DNA of 64,000 nucleotides, taken from NCBI GenBank assembly GCA_963978905.1, contig OZ022260.1, positions 2,841,725-2,905,724 of the forward strand. The letters run 5' to 3'. The notes below the pieces were generated by a model that worked only from the letters and a program-made list of their open reading frames with translations, had not been told where the DNA came from and did no database searches. Of this stretch, positions 31,020 through 42,439 are shown piece after piece. This DNA is from Trichostrongylus colubriformis (lineage: Eukaryota; Nematoda; Chromadorea; Rhabditida; Trichostrongylidae). Each line of letters opens with the position of its first letter. Position 1 is the stretch's first letter. The position numbers and the translations under genes were made by a program.

Positions 31020-31902
31020 TTTAAAAATTCAGTGTCCCAGCTTTGCTGCGACGCGAGATATGATTTTCCCTCCATTCGCCTTCCGAGGCTCCTTATCAGC
31101 CCCTTATCAGTTCGAGATATGATTTTTCCCCATTCGCCTTCCGAAGCTCCTTATCAGCCCCTTATCAGTTGCTATCACTTCCGTTCCCTCACCTTTAATG
31201 TCCCCTTACTACCCCCTATATCACTTTAAAAATTCAGGGTCCCAGCTTTGCTGCGACGCGAGATATGAATTTCCCCCATTCGCCTTCCGAAGCTCCTTAT
31301 CAGCCCCTTATCAGCTGCTAACACTTCCGTTCCCTCACCGTTGATGTCCCCTTACTACCCCCTATATCACTTTAAAAATTCAGTGTCCCAGCTTTGCTGC
31401 GACGCGAGATATGATTTTCCCCCCATTCGCCTTCCGAGGCTCCTTATCAGCCCTTATCAGTTGCTATCACTTCCGTTCCCTCACCGTTGATGTCCCCTTA
31501 CTACCCCCTATATCATTTTAAAAATTCAGTGTCCCAGCTTTGCTGCGACGCGAGATATGATTTTCCCCATTCGCCTTCCGAGGCTCCTTATCAGCCCTTA
31601 TCAGTTGCTATCACTTCCGTTCCCTCACCTTTGATGTCCCCTTACTACCCCCTATATCCTTCTAAAAATTCAGTGTCCCAGCTTTGCTGCGACGCGAGAT
31701 ATGATTTTCCCCACTCGCCTTCCGAGGCTCCTTATCAGCCCTTATCAGTTGCTATCACTTCCGTTCCCTCACCTTTGATGTCCCCTTACTACCCCCTATA
31801 TCCTTCTAAAAATTCAGTGTCCCAGCTTTGCTGCGACGCGAGATATGAATTTCGTGACAGACAGACAGACAGACAGACTAAGCCGATTATATATAGTAGT
31901 GA
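31020..31902 (-). repeat. Tandem array (about 145-bp unit, six copies) ending in a Helitron 5' terminus
   Basis: The phrase CCCAGCTTTGCTGCGACGCG recurs at about 31.04, 31.24, 31.38, 31.53, 31.67 and 31.82 kb, mostly 143-147 bp apart. The array ends in a GACA-repeat and then ATATATAGTAGTGA. On the minus strand this is TCACTACTATATAT preceded by A, the 5' end found in the Helitron-like elements here. No matching 3' end is present. Confidence 0.75.
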
Positions 31903-31921
31903 TGAACGGTACATTACTTAC

Positions 31922-32640
31922 ACAGTGATAGGGGTAATGTACGTGATATGGAATTCCAAGAAGATGTCATTCACTTAAAGATTGGGGGTCTAGGAAGCCT
32001 ATCTGCCCCAAAACTCTCCGCAAAAAAAGTTCGCCTAAGCTCTGGCAGAAACGGCCTATTTAGCTCCAGCCCCCTTTCTTATCCAGGCCCGCCTCCTAGG
32101 ATCGACTTTACTGAGGAATGACTGAGTGTGTAGTAGTGAGTATGATAGCAGAGTGATACTTATCGTATCGTATTGAAGGCGTATTGATCGAAATGACCTG
32201 GTGCTCGACGTGTAGGCATTTGTGATGAAAACCTCCACCGGTCAGTATCAATGATTGCACTGAGTGCTACAATCGAACTACTCCTAATACTCTCTTCAAA
32301 GACAGTGATAGGGGTATGTGGCTGATGCAGAATCCCTAAAAGATGTCATTTACTCGGAAACTATGGGTGTAGGAAGTCTATCTGCGGCTAAAAAGCGGCC
32401 TCTTCAGGTCCACCGCTTTTCTTATCCTGGCCCGCCTCCTAGGGTCGACTTTGCAGAGGATGACTGAGGTGTAGAGTGAAGTGGATGAGAGCAGAGTGAT
32501 ACATATCGTAACGTATCGAAGCCGTATTGATCGAAATGACGTGGTGTATGACGTGGAGCTTTCAAGCTGAACACATCCACCGGTCAGTATCAGAGGTTGG
32601 AATGAATGATGCAACCGAATTACCCCTATACTGCTTTTGA
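31922..32640. repeat. Two-copy tandem duplication (about 380-bp unit)
   Basis: ACAGTGATAGGGGT starts both units (31922 and 32302). GCCCGCCTCCTAGG, TATTGATCGAAATGAC and TCCACCGGTCAGTATCA recur at the same spacing. No coding content. Confidence 0.7.
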
Positions 32641-32947
32641 GAGGCGATGTCAGTCGTAATCAATCAATTCGCACATAAAGTTTCACAGGAGCGGTCGAAA
32701 TGAGCTATGCATACCCTTCGGTTGTTGTCTTGTATGCGAACCCTTCTTCATTTTCATATTCAGTGGAAGTTGGCGACCGATAATTTCACGCTCCAATCGT
32801 CATTTGTTCCTTCATGCTTCCTATCCCAACATTGAATGATCACTCCTGGCTAAATGTAACGGGGGGACAATTCGCTGGATCTGAGACGCTAGGCATACTC
32901 GGGACGCGTTACCCGCTAAGGGGAAAGGCAATGTTCAACCTTTACCG

Positions 32948-33314
32948 AGTTCGACATCCCTGTGGTGCACAGGTGTTCTGCATCCTGGCAATGCACATGT
33001 CACATGACTTCAGCGAAGATGAAGTCTCGAAATGACTACTTATATGAGAACAACCTTTTTCATAACGTAGCCAGCAGAATGAACCACAGAAGGAACCATG
33101 GAATCAATGATGGTAACTTCAGAGAGCGAAGGAAACTCAAGGGTGCAGCAGTATAAATGTAGCATCTACGACAACTTTACAAGAACCTACCTCTGAATCA
33201 CAAAGCTTGGAAATGGAACACACTTCAGTTCATGCTGTTGCACCAATCTTATTGAATGATACATAGAAGAGTCTCTTGATAAAGATACAAGTCTTCGATA
33301 CGGACAGCGGGAGT
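32948..33314. repeat. Dispersed duplicate D1, copy 1
   Basis: About 365 bp nearly identical to 52918-53284 in the same orientation (GTTCTGCATCCTGGCAA, GAACCACAGAAGGAACCATG, CACAAAGCTTGGAAATGGAA). No recognisable protein; it may be a transposon segment or a carried gene fragment. Confidence 0.7.
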
Positions 33315-33324
33315 GTATCTTATA

Positions 33325-34465
33325 GAACGTCGAAGTCGAGGAGTGTCGGTAAACGGACAAATGTGCGGCGGTACTCACTGCCGCGACGCATAAGCTCACG
33401 CGTCGCGGCCTCCATCATGGGGTGCGCTGGCATGCTTATGAGCTCTAGGTTTTCTTATCTCATCGGGCAAGGCTCTTCGTGAGCAGCACATGAGATCTTC
33501 GTTTACTAAGGTGTGTGTAAAAGAGTGACTCCTAACTCGCCGCTAAAGCGACGAGCCAAGAGTCGCGCGCGCTTCGCGCGCAGGGAAGGAAGCCTCGACG
33601 TGGGGGCTAATGGGCTAATATGGGCCGTCGCTAAATATCGTTGTTGAGTTTATGGCATCGGTGAGAAGAAAGCGACACTTGTCATCACCGAATGTATACA
33701 CAAGTGCATATTTCTACCTAAGCCTGCAAGGGAACGAAGCCCCTACGTGGGGGCTAATATGGGCCGTCGCCAAATATCGTTGTTGAGTTTATGACATCGG
33801 TAAGAAGAAAGCGGCACCTGTCATCACAGAATGTATACTCAAGTGTATATTTTAACCTAAGCCTGCAAAGGAAGGAAGCCCCGACGTGGGGGCTAATATG
33901 GGCCGTCGCCAATTATCGTTGTTGAGTTTATGACGTCGGTGAGAAGAAAGCTACACTTGTCATCGCAGAATGTATACTCAAGTGTCCATTTTAACCTATG
34001 CCTGCAAGGGAAGGAAGCCCCGACGTGGGGGCTAATATGGGGTGTCGCCAAACATCGTTGTTGAGAACAGTGGGACAGAAGCAACTCTGCATTCGCCGCT
34101 ATAGTGCGCCGACCCTACAACAACGGGAACCGAGGGCTTCCGCAATTACTAAATTGGCGATTTGGAACCCCAATCGCAATGACCACGGATCATCCTCCTC
34201 TACTTCACCGCTGCCCCACAGTATCCTCCGTCTCGTCGGACTATCCGATGAGATCAACGTAGGCTTCCGTACCAATCACGCGTAGTACACGCTGCGAGTA
34301 TCTCGCCACGTGCACTCTCTTACGCGGAGTGCGCAGACGGAGCGACGAGACGGGAGAAAACTTGTGCCCACTGACGACGAACCGCGACGCAAGCTCACGC
34401 GTTGCGGTAGTGAGTACCACCGCACATTTGTCCGTTTACCATTCCCCGAAGTCGAGCACGTTTGC
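33325..34465. mobile_element. Foldback element with internal minisatellite
   Basis: Inverted arms of about 90 bp (33325-33410 and 34370-34465; GTAAACGGACAAATGTGCGG against CCGCACATTTGTCCGTTTAC). Each also contains a small palindrome GCGACGC...GCGTCGC. The interior holds about four units of about 140 bp (33.58, 33.73, 33.87, 34.01 kb) with CGACGTGGGGGCTAATATGG. Confidence 0.75.
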
Positions 34466-34501
34466 ATCACTGGCGTGTTAATCTGCGAACTAAAACGTAT
34501 A

Positions 34502-35227
34502 CAGGGGGTGCCAAAAAAAAGTAATTTTGCCACGGCTCACATCTCCCAATTACACAAAACATAGGGAAACGAAAGAAATGAAAGTTTACCGAAATGTTCC
34601 TCCAAAAGCAGGAACAAGCTGAGACTCACTACTTGCATTTTCATAAAAATATAGAACCTTTAAGCGGCGCAGTCGGGCCTCGGAGCACCCACGGTATCAA
34701 GGTCCCCTTAAAACAGTGGAGCCCGGTTTCATGGTAGGTCTTTTGTGGGAAGCTTCCTAAGGATTGGCCCTTTGGTTCATGGAAGTCACAGAGCCTCTGC
34801 TGCTTGGACAAGGCTGCTATGATCCGAAGTATCATTTTCATGCAAAAATCCGCCTCCGGAGGGGTTTCAGTGGTAAGGGCACGTTTTCGCTCTTGGAAAC
34901 GAAGGGCGCTGGGAACCCGGAAAAAACGGGATCCTAAAGAACACCACCCAGTATGAATCCCCTTAGGTACCCAGAGTGAACGGACCTCAGCAAGGTTGTG
35001 AACGAGGGCGAGGAATTTTCGGATTTTGCCCACTTGAGGTGACACATCTTGTTCCCTATTCCCTCGCTCCCGTTCCTGCTCGTGCAGAAGGCTGCCACGG
35101 AGTATAGTGATAGAGTGAGGTCTGCTCTTGAATCTGGTGATGTAAATACCTCAACAGAATTTGCTGTAGTTCGACTAAAGTGGGGTGAAAGAGGACGAGA
35201 CAAAATTACTTTTTTTGGCACCCCCTG
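34502..35227. mobile_element. 726-bp TIR element flanked by TA (Tc1/mariner-type MITE)
   Basis: Ends CAGGGGGTGCCAAAAAAA and TTTTTTTGGCACCCCCTG are inverted for about 28 bp, with TA on both sides. No transposase motif was seen inside. Confidence 0.75.
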
Positions 35228-35487
35228 TAGTCTTGCCTCAGCCGCGATGAAAGCAACAAGAGATTCCATTCCTTCCTCACAGCTTGCGCGTTGGACCGCT
35301 GGCACACACAGAGTACTGTAGGGTGCCGCTCATGATGGTAGTGCCAACAGCCGTCCGGAAAATGCCTCTATGCCAATGATGTAACTTACTGTCGTATACA
35401 TATATGATGCTGTAGAGCTATCTGGAGCGAAGTCTTCCTTTTTACGTCACAGACTTACAGGTTTACGTGTACTATTTTATATATCAA

Positions 35488-35976
35488 CCAGCTGCGCTAG
35501 CGCACACTACTGTGCGCATAACATCACGGGCATCAGTGGGTGGATCGGAATCACTTTTTCCTATATATTTACTCAATACCAATTTCACCTCACGTTCCCT
35601 ACTTTGTGCGGGTCTGGGCTCAGTTTCAATGTGTTTAAAACAGCTTGGACTGGCAAACAGGTTCAAAACAGATTGGTTATTTCTACCGATTTTTTTTCTG
35701 TCTTAAGGCTGTGTTGGAACCGAGTCTGTGCGGATATTCCATTTGGGGTGCGCTCGACCCACTGTATCTAGGCTTTCTTAATGGTTTTTAGAAGCTCATC
35801 GCTGACATTGAACCATCTTTCTCCAGTGTTTAGGTCATATTAGGGCCCATTTAAGAATTTTCGATCTGAAGTCCCCATCTCCACAGGTTGTTTTTCATGC
35901 AATGCCCAATTTCGTGACAGACAGACGGACGGATGGACGTATTGACGTAGTCGGACGAAGCCTATTACAACATAGA
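35488..35976 (-). mobile_element. Helitron-like element D (non-autonomous)
   Basis: On the minus strand it ends with hairpin GCGCACAGTAGTGTGCGC, a short spacer, CTGG and then T. The start is TCTATGTTGTAATAGG followed by a GTCTGTC simple repeat and CACGAAATTGGGCATTGCAT. The 5' neighbour base is C rather than A, so that end is less certain. Confidence 0.6.
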
Positions 35977-36019
35977 GTCTGGGGCTCGCGTGACAAAATC
36001 CCTGCAGTTATCTCAAACT

Positions 36020-38052
36020 TCACATCTCCATGACATCGCAAGCGGTGAGCACCCAGGGGGTTTCAGGTCTCGATTTCTTCGAGCCATCGAGGTGTTCCTT
36101 GATTCTAGTGCACAGAGGCCGCCCAGTTTCTCCAATATACTCATATCCACAGAACTTGCAAGTTATTAGGTAGACCACACCTGACTCCTGGCAGTCACCT
36201 TTTCGTCCATTAGGACAAACCCCACAGTGAGAGGTATCACACACGCGATCATAGCCTCGATTCCGGACTAACTGTTGCCTGAGGGACGCTGTGGAGAATT
36301 TCGACTAGCTGGAGCACCATCGAGACCGTACCTGCGTAGAGCTCTCCTAACGGCCGAGCTGATGGCATCGGTTATGAAAGGCATGCAGAACTGTACCTTT
36401 TCGCCCTCGTCGGATTCAGGTCTCGGATGCCCTCTCATGGGTGGTCCAGGAAGAGGCTGCTCTTTGGTGGTGATGGGGTAGCCATTTGCTTGCGCCATCT
36501 TACAGGCTAGCTCTAAGGAATCACTTTTCTCCTGAGTGCCCGATGACATTCTTTTGGCCGTGTTGAACATGTTCGTTATGATGGCCCGCTTGGTGTTCAG
36601 AGTGTGTGCCGACCGGAAATGGATCAAGTTATTTTTGCTGCTAGGTTTCCTATACCACTTTGTTCGATACCACCCACGTTCAAGTTGCACCTTGTACGTT
36701 TGGGAAAGCCACGAGTCCTTGGTTCTCTCGTGTGAACTGGATGTTTTCCGTTTGATTGTTGAGCAGGGTAAAACACGTGTCCATTTCCATTTGCGTCGAG
36801 CAGACGACGAAGCAATCATCAATATAACGGCAATACAGGATGGATCGACGATCCAATAGGGGCTTTTCTATCTTGGACATATAGGCTATGGCTAGAGCCG
36901 GGGCTAACCTTAGGGCCATCGCTAGCCCCTGATCTGCTTGTAATATTTCCCATACCATCTGAAAATAGAGCAATCCAGGCATTCATTGGTCAGTGTCATG
37001 ACCTGAGAAATCGACAATGCATGCATGTCGATTGATGATCCATGTACGCTCAAGAAATCGAAGATCGCCTGCAATGCGCTTTCATTCGACACGTTGGTAT
37101 AGAGAGATGTCACGTCAAAGGATTCCATGACGTGGTTCCGCCTAAACGTGGCTTCTCTCAGCAGATCAAGGAACTTAGTCGTGTTGCTGAGGTGGGCAGG
37201 AATGAAAAGCAAAAGCTGCACTAGCACAAGGTTTAGTAGCCAGGAAATACTGTCCGTAGGTCCTCCTATACTGCTTATTATAGGCCGCCCTTAAAATCCG
37301 TAGGGTTTGTAGAGACATCCGGCGGGAGTTTGTGGGTTTTGAGGAGGGTGTAGAGGACCGGACAGCTCGCGAGGTATCACTTAAGGCGGGTGCCTACGGT
37401 TTTAGGTAACTGTTCAGTTCCCACTATGCCAACCCAAACTCTGTTCAATCTTCGATATTGCCGCTTGAATTCTTCCGTCGATGATGTTTTATATAGCGTT
37501 TCGTCCTGTAGGTGCGCTCGTGTTATTGCAATATCGAGATCCCTTGGTAGTATCACAAACTCGCCTCCTTTATCGCTATCTGGTATTTTGATACGATTTG
37601 CGCCCTGAAGATCCCTTAGCTCCTTGAGACCTTGTTTCTGCTCTGTGGTCAGATTGGAGATATGTATGATGTTTTCGGCTATAATGGCTGAGGATGGTGA
37701 ACACTGATGTTGCAAATGGCCGGAACTTTACATCAACTACAGGATTTGGGTCTTGAGGTTTGAAAAACAAGGAGGGAAAAGGAATTGCAGGGAAGTTGGT
37801 ATTTGCATATCCTTCAGGGCCCTTTTCGCGCAACTTCTGCCTGAGGCGAACTCTGTCCATTAGGGTTTGTAGGGCTGTAAGGATCTTCCGCGATACCCCA
37901 TGACTTATCGATTGGCTGGTTGAGAAACTAGGACCCAACACCAGAACAGATGACGCATTATCGGAAAGAGTGACGCCGCCAATAACAGTGACTCTGCTCG
38001 CCGTAGACCTCGCCACTTCCGTATCATCAGAGGGAGGGTGGTCCGCACTCAC
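36020..38052 (-). mobile_element. Penelope-like retroelement, nearly full length but frame-broken
   Basis: Minus-strand frames in order: an N-terminal region (37377-38052: LTTEQKQGLKELRDLQ, DKGGEFVILPRDLD); RT with LPPDVST-like and FDVTSLYTNV (about 37.1 kb), APALAIAYMSKIEKPL and the catalytic YCRYIDDCFVVC (about 36.82 kb); thumb and linker (MPFITDAISSAVRRALRRYG at 36.27-36.40 kb); then CDTSHCGVCPNGRKGDC and GVVYLITCKFCGYEYIGETG with R...EHL, the GIY-YIG endonuclease (36.02-36.24 kb). At least four frameshifts separate these blocks. The RT aspartates and GIY-YIG core are intact, so the copy is fairly young. Confidence 0.85.
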
Positions 38053-38197
38053 AGGGATGGTTCAGGCTGTAATTGTGATGAGCGACACCTCTCCAATTCT
38101 ACTAATCTAGTAAACTTAATTTGAAGCCTTGCTTTGGTTTTTGTACGGATCGAATCGCAAATGATCTTCGACTCACCCACGATCTTTTTCCACTGGC

Positions 38198-38275
38198 AAC
38201 TTACAAAATAGTTCTGTCCAGACCAGTAGAGATTTTTAAAACTCTTCTGTTCTGGACAAAACTACTTTGTAAGTT
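38198..38275. repeat. Hairpin beside the Penelope element
   Basis: Imperfect arms of about 34 bp (AACTTACAAAATAGTTCTGT against GGACAAAACTACTTTGTAAG-type sequence) with a 10-nt AT loop. Confidence 0.65.
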
Positions 38276-38324
38276 TGAAATGGTCTTGAAGGACAAATTG
38301 CATTTATTTTTGAATTTCCAGGCT

Positions 38325-38355
38325 CTGACGAAGTCGACAAGGCCGAAACGTTAGC
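38325..38355 (+). ncRNA. Hammerhead-like core at a Penelope terminus (candidate)
   Basis: CTGACGA, a short stem-loop-like AGTCGACAAGGCC, then GAAAC matches the hammerhead pattern CUGANGA-stem II-GAAA. Stem II would be only three base pairs after a mismatch. AT-rich sequence with AATAAA-like motifs follows. Such cores are known at Penelope-like termini. It lies on the strand opposite to the 36.0-38.05 kb element, so it may belong to another copy. Confidence 0.35.
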
Positions 38356-39224
38356 CGAATGAAACTAGTTACACATCTTGGTCACGTCTTCAATAAGAAT
38401 TATAAACATATAAATATATAAATAAACACAATGCCAAGATTCATAGAAAGTCGCACTTGGATACCTGGTGAGTTTAACGGCAAGACGCTCTAGTTTATAG
38501 GATTAAACCGATTCAAAAGCGCTGCCGACCCAATCTGTTCAAGTGTCATCACTTTCCGAGGCGTTAGTCTAACCTCCCACAACATGATTCCATTGATCTC
38601 CTGTCGCGGTCCACATGATTCCATTGATCTCCTGTCGCGGTCCTCAACCATAAACAAAGTCTGACGAGTCAGTCTTCTAAGTATGAAGTCACATAAGGTA
38701 GCCCTGGGAAAGAATTGTGAAGGAATTTATGGAAAAAACTTGCGTGTTAAGTGCGGTTGAGCGATGAAGAGACTTTAAGCTTGTATTCCTGTTGGAGCAG
38801 GACAACTCATGATATGACTGCTGTGCCTTGTTACGCAAGATATGAGTAAAGCTGTGAATGGATTGATTTTTTATCCTTTCTATTGACGCCATCAAAATAT
38901 TGCAATTCATTGGCGCCTATACTTTGGGACACCCGGAAGTATGTAGTATATCCCTGGAACTGGCCTTCTGCCACGGCTTTTCCTCATCGATTGGCCGAAG
39001 CTTCTTTCAATGATATTTCCAAAATCAAGGGCAAGATTAATCCAAAAGATTGAATGTAGTAAAAGAAAGCCAAAAATATTTTCGATCAAATACTGTCAAA
39101 ACTTACGAATGAGTAACAGTTGAGGTTGAAGCTGCGTTATGTAATAATATGTATTCTCGATTTCCAATCTTTAATTTGTTCAAAGTAACGGATGCAGCAA
39201 ATTTCTATTTTGATACCTTCTTTT

Positions 39225-39341
39225 TTAGCCTCGTCTGCGATGTCTACTCCATCTTGATCTTTTATGAGAATGATGTTTAGCTCTTCGTAGGATAATGGAA
39301 GTACTTGAAGAAGAGGTACTTGCACCTCTAGTTTGATCAGG
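39225..39341 (-). CDS. Tail exon of membrane protein gene C (last exon)
   Basis: 117 bp from acceptor GTATTTTAG to TAA. In the frame in phase with the transmembrane exon it reads PDQTRGASTSSSSTSIILRR then a His/Lys/Arg-rich end (WSRHRRRG). A longer overlapping frame (to 39137) is open but shows amino acid changes against the duplicate at 57.8 kb. In the frame chosen, five of seven differences are silent and two are Lys/Arg swaps. This would be a short cytoplasmic tail with no recognised signalling motif. Confidence 0.65.
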   Translation of the reverse strand, partial: PDQTRGASTSSSSTSIILRRAKHHSHKRSRWSRHRRRG

Positions 39342-39685
39342 CTAAAATACTAACTACTTTAAGGAAGTTTTGTGATTACAGAGTGACGGGATGCGAAGAA
39401 GACCGAGTTTCTAAAAGAAAACAACTGGACTTTCATTGTAACGGGTATAGGTCAGAAACTGTCATGGTCAGTTTGGTAAACTTTGATAAAATTATATTTA
39501 ATCCTGCTAGGAAAGCAGTTATTATTATCAAACTGGCTGGCGCATACCAAATAGGCTCTATTTACCGATTATCGATATCGGCCTATTTTGCACTCCTCGT
39601 GTTATGCGTGTTTGCCCCTTGGTCAAAGGAAAACATAATATCAATAATATCATCACTACCATTTATTTTAAATTTAAACATCTAC

Positions 39686-39789
39686 CACAAATTTTGCCCT
39701 TGTCTTTCCACTTGCATAGATAGCCATGAGTGCAAGAAGCAGTAATATGAATCCTACCAAGTACAAAATAAGAAAACCGGCCGATGTTA
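39686..39789 (-). CDS. Transmembrane exon of membrane protein gene C
   Basis: 104 bp between acceptor GTATTTTCAG and donor GTAGAT: two bases, then TSAGFLILYLVGFILLLLAL followed by MAIYASGKTRAKFV. This is a hydrophobic helix of about 22 residues followed by basic residues, typical of a type I single-pass protein. Ends in phase 0, matching the tail exon. The intron upstream received Helitron A a few bases from this exon. Confidence 0.7.
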
Positions 39790-39796
39790 CTGAAAA

Positions 39797-41163
39797 TACA
39801 TAATTCGCTTAGTATGTCTGTGCGTGTGTGTGTCCGTCTCTTTGTCACGAAATTCAATCTCGCGTCGCAGCAAAGGTGGGGCGCTGAGCTTTATAAGTGA
39901 TATAGGGGGTGCCAAGGGAAGTGCACAGGTGGTGAAACGAAAGTGGTAGCAGCTGATAAGGGGTGATAAGGAGCCTCAGAAGGCAAATGCCGCCAAATCC
40001 GTTTCGCCTTTCGCTTTGATCCAAGAGCGCTAACACTCATGGTCAGTGTGCGGGGTGGGCCGGGGACATCAATTGTGGGTGATCCGCCTTGATGATGGTT
40101 GGTAAGACTTGATAAGGAGCGTAAAAAAAAAGCTAGTCGTCAAGTCCGCTTCGCTTTCCGCATTGGTCCCGGAGCGCTCATATTCACAGGTGTTTTGCGG
40201 AGTGGGCCGGGAACATTGATGGCGGCTGATCTAAGCTGAAAATGGTTGATAAGATGTGATAAGGAGCGTGAGAAGGAAATCACCAAGGCCCGTACGCTTT
40301 TTCGGCTAACAGTGGAATGTTCACATTCACAGGTACTGTAGGGTATAGGGACCTCAATGGTACTGTTGGGTGCAGGGGTCTCAGTGATAACGGCTTACGG
40401 TGGCTCATAAGAACCGTTAGGAATCGGATGGGATGAAATCCTTCACAACGCTTGACACTACTATGCAACCATTTCAGCAAAAGCGTCTGATGTTCAGTGT
40501 CATTAGGGGAACATATTTTGTTATGTCCTGATATCACGGCCGATGTATCCACCGCTGCATTGCCTAGTGTTCCAAAAAAAGGTGCATTCCTTTAATACTG
40601 CGATCTTTATTGATAATCATGAAACATCTATATTTGTGATAACAAAGCAAGCGTTTCACTCGACATCATTTTTTAATGCAGTACTGGCAACACTGGTTAT
40701 CGACCGCTAGACTACGTATAATTTCAAATAGTGAAACATGTTCACGAAAACGAATGACGTCGATAATCGAGATATGGATCTACCATCAATGTGTAGGAAT
40801 TAGATGCCCTGCAAGTGAACTAGTTGTTGCCAATCGATGCAATCGAATACAAAACTATCGATGTCTTTACTATCCAAACTCCTAATGATGACCTAAACCA
40901 GTTGGTTTGCGCACACAACTGCGCGCGACTCATGTCGATGACGTGCAAAACGGGTTCGATGCAAAGCGATGAAAGTATAATAACACCGAAATTCCTTTTT
41001 ATCACACCAACTTCTCCCCTTTCATCCAAATAAATAGCTCAGCTTAAAGCAGTGGAAAGGAAATTTCCACTCAACTCCATACACAACTTTGGTCGTGCCG
41101 GTCAAAACCATTTTGCACGACATCGCCATGAATCGCGCACAGTAGTGTGCGCCCGCCAGCTGG
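39797..41163 (+). mobile_element. Helitron-like element A, inserted at an A^T site
   Basis: Replacing 39797-41163 by nothing restores the sequence of the duplicate at 58338^58339. The 3' end has a perfect hairpin GCGCACAGTAGTGTGCGC, a nine-base spacer and CTGG followed by T. The 5' end (TACATAATTCGCTTAG) is slightly decayed. It contains a GTGT/GTCT simple repeat, the GTCACGAAATTCAATCTCGC block, about 120-bp imperfect tandem units (39.9-40.5 kb) and a 260-bp inverted-arm segment at the 3' end (40.90-41.16 kb). No Rep/helicase, so non-autonomous. Confidence 0.8.
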
Positions 41164-41349
41164 TGATCACATAAAATATATCAATTTCCCTGTTGCGTTC
41201 TACTATGATCTTGTCAGCTAATTCGGGAGCCATATAGAATGGAACCACAGCAAGTTCATCACATTCAAGACATGGGGCAAAACAAATTGACTGTCTACAA
41301 AAAAGGAATATGGTTAGCATAGCATAGAAATGCTCGGTTATTCTATGTT

Positions 41350-41580
41350 CGACATTCCTTTAATCTTGATATAGACCGTCTCCGTGGATGCTTCATAAGG
41401 GCCTCTGCCACCAGGAGCATGCATTTCTGTTCGCCACCAAAAGCCTACGAGAAAGTCACCCTGCTGATAGTCCATCTCGTCTACTCTGGATGATAGTCTG
41501 CCGAAGAATCAATTCAGTGGTGATCAATTCTGAGCCTCGGCCACAAACACCAATGCTCCGAAGAAAACGAAGGCTCCGAA
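41350..41580 (-). pseudogene. FN3-like segment of gene C, with stops
   Basis: The minus strand reads LSSRVDEMDYQQGDFLVGFW then WRTEMHAPGGRGPYEASTET and VYIKIKG, an FN3 F-G region. Upstream the same frame has two TGA codons. The duplicate at 58.50-58.72 kb has the same peptide with a TAG inside it. Either this part is decayed in both copies or the exon starts after the stops; a donor is not obvious. Confidence 0.5.
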
Positions 41581-42439
41581 GCGTTAGCTACGTATGCCCA
41601 CCAGTATGGGAAGGGCTTTAATAAAGTATCCACGGAATGCCTGTGGTCCACATAAATCGTGTGTTCTGCGGTTCTAGAAAAAGCACTAGAAGTGACATGT
41701 AAGGCCTCATACCTGCAGCCAGCTGCCCCGCGGCAACTTTCGGGATCTGCTCAAGGAGAAGGTCTCGCGCGGTATCGAGCGCTCGGCCCATTCACAACGG
41801 GACCGGCAAGACGCTGGAGCGGAACGAGAGATTCGCGTGGAGCGGTGACTTATGGCTAGACGAACACTTCTTGTCACGCTCCTCCATTTGATACTCACAG
41901 ATGCGGTGCGTTGAAAACAAGTGATCGACCAAAACTGATACTTAGAATAAAAGCTCCATTTCCCTTATAGTTATCTTTTCACCGTTGACACCATTTAGCA
42001 GATAGTATTCTCGCTTTTAGTGGAAGATCTCATTACTATTAGGTTGTAAGGGAAGCTCTTGCCGGTTTTCCGCGTTCACAAGATCAATTCAAATCTCAGA
42101 GCGCATCAACATGGATCAGCTCACATATTGAGCCTTAGATAGACAAAAATTTGCTTTTTCTGAGCATATGCCTTATTTGGAATGCCACAAACTTTCCGAA
42201 TCATTAGGAAAATATCCGAATCATTAGGAAAATAAAATAGAGAAATTTTGGAGTTATGCGAGAATGGCACTTTCAGATGACTTCAACGAGTTCTTGTTTA
42301 GCCGAGTCGCAACGAAGGTGACCTCAAAGATGTGAGTGCTGCAAGGGGAGGGAGTGGAGCACTGGACTGAACACTTTGTCCTTGGTTCCAGAAGTGCAGA
42401 AGTAAGAGCGAGCTGCACAGATTTTCAATTGATCAAATC

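Larger units (their letters stand above)
38935..42050 (-). repeat. Segmental duplication, copy 1
   Basis: Colinear with 57.1-63.56 kb once transposon insertions are removed: shared CCACGGCTTTTCC at the left, two exons, the FN3-like segment (41.35-41.5 kb), the 41.62-41.9 kb block, and AGTGGAAGATCTCATTACTA at the right. Contains Helitron A. Confidence 0.8.

Noticed and set aside
31020..34060. CRISPR-like arrays of direct repeats
   Set aside because: Units of about 140-145 bp without unique spacers, next to transposon ends, in a eukaryotic context: minisatellites.
35488..35976. Element D as a hairpin-ended MITE
   Set aside because: No terminal inverted repeats; hairpin plus CTGG plus T at one end only fits a Helitron-type end better.
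39137..39325. 62-codon minus frame over the gene C tail exon
   Set aside because: Its differences from the duplicate are mostly amino acid changes, whereas the overlapping shorter frame has mostly silent ones.
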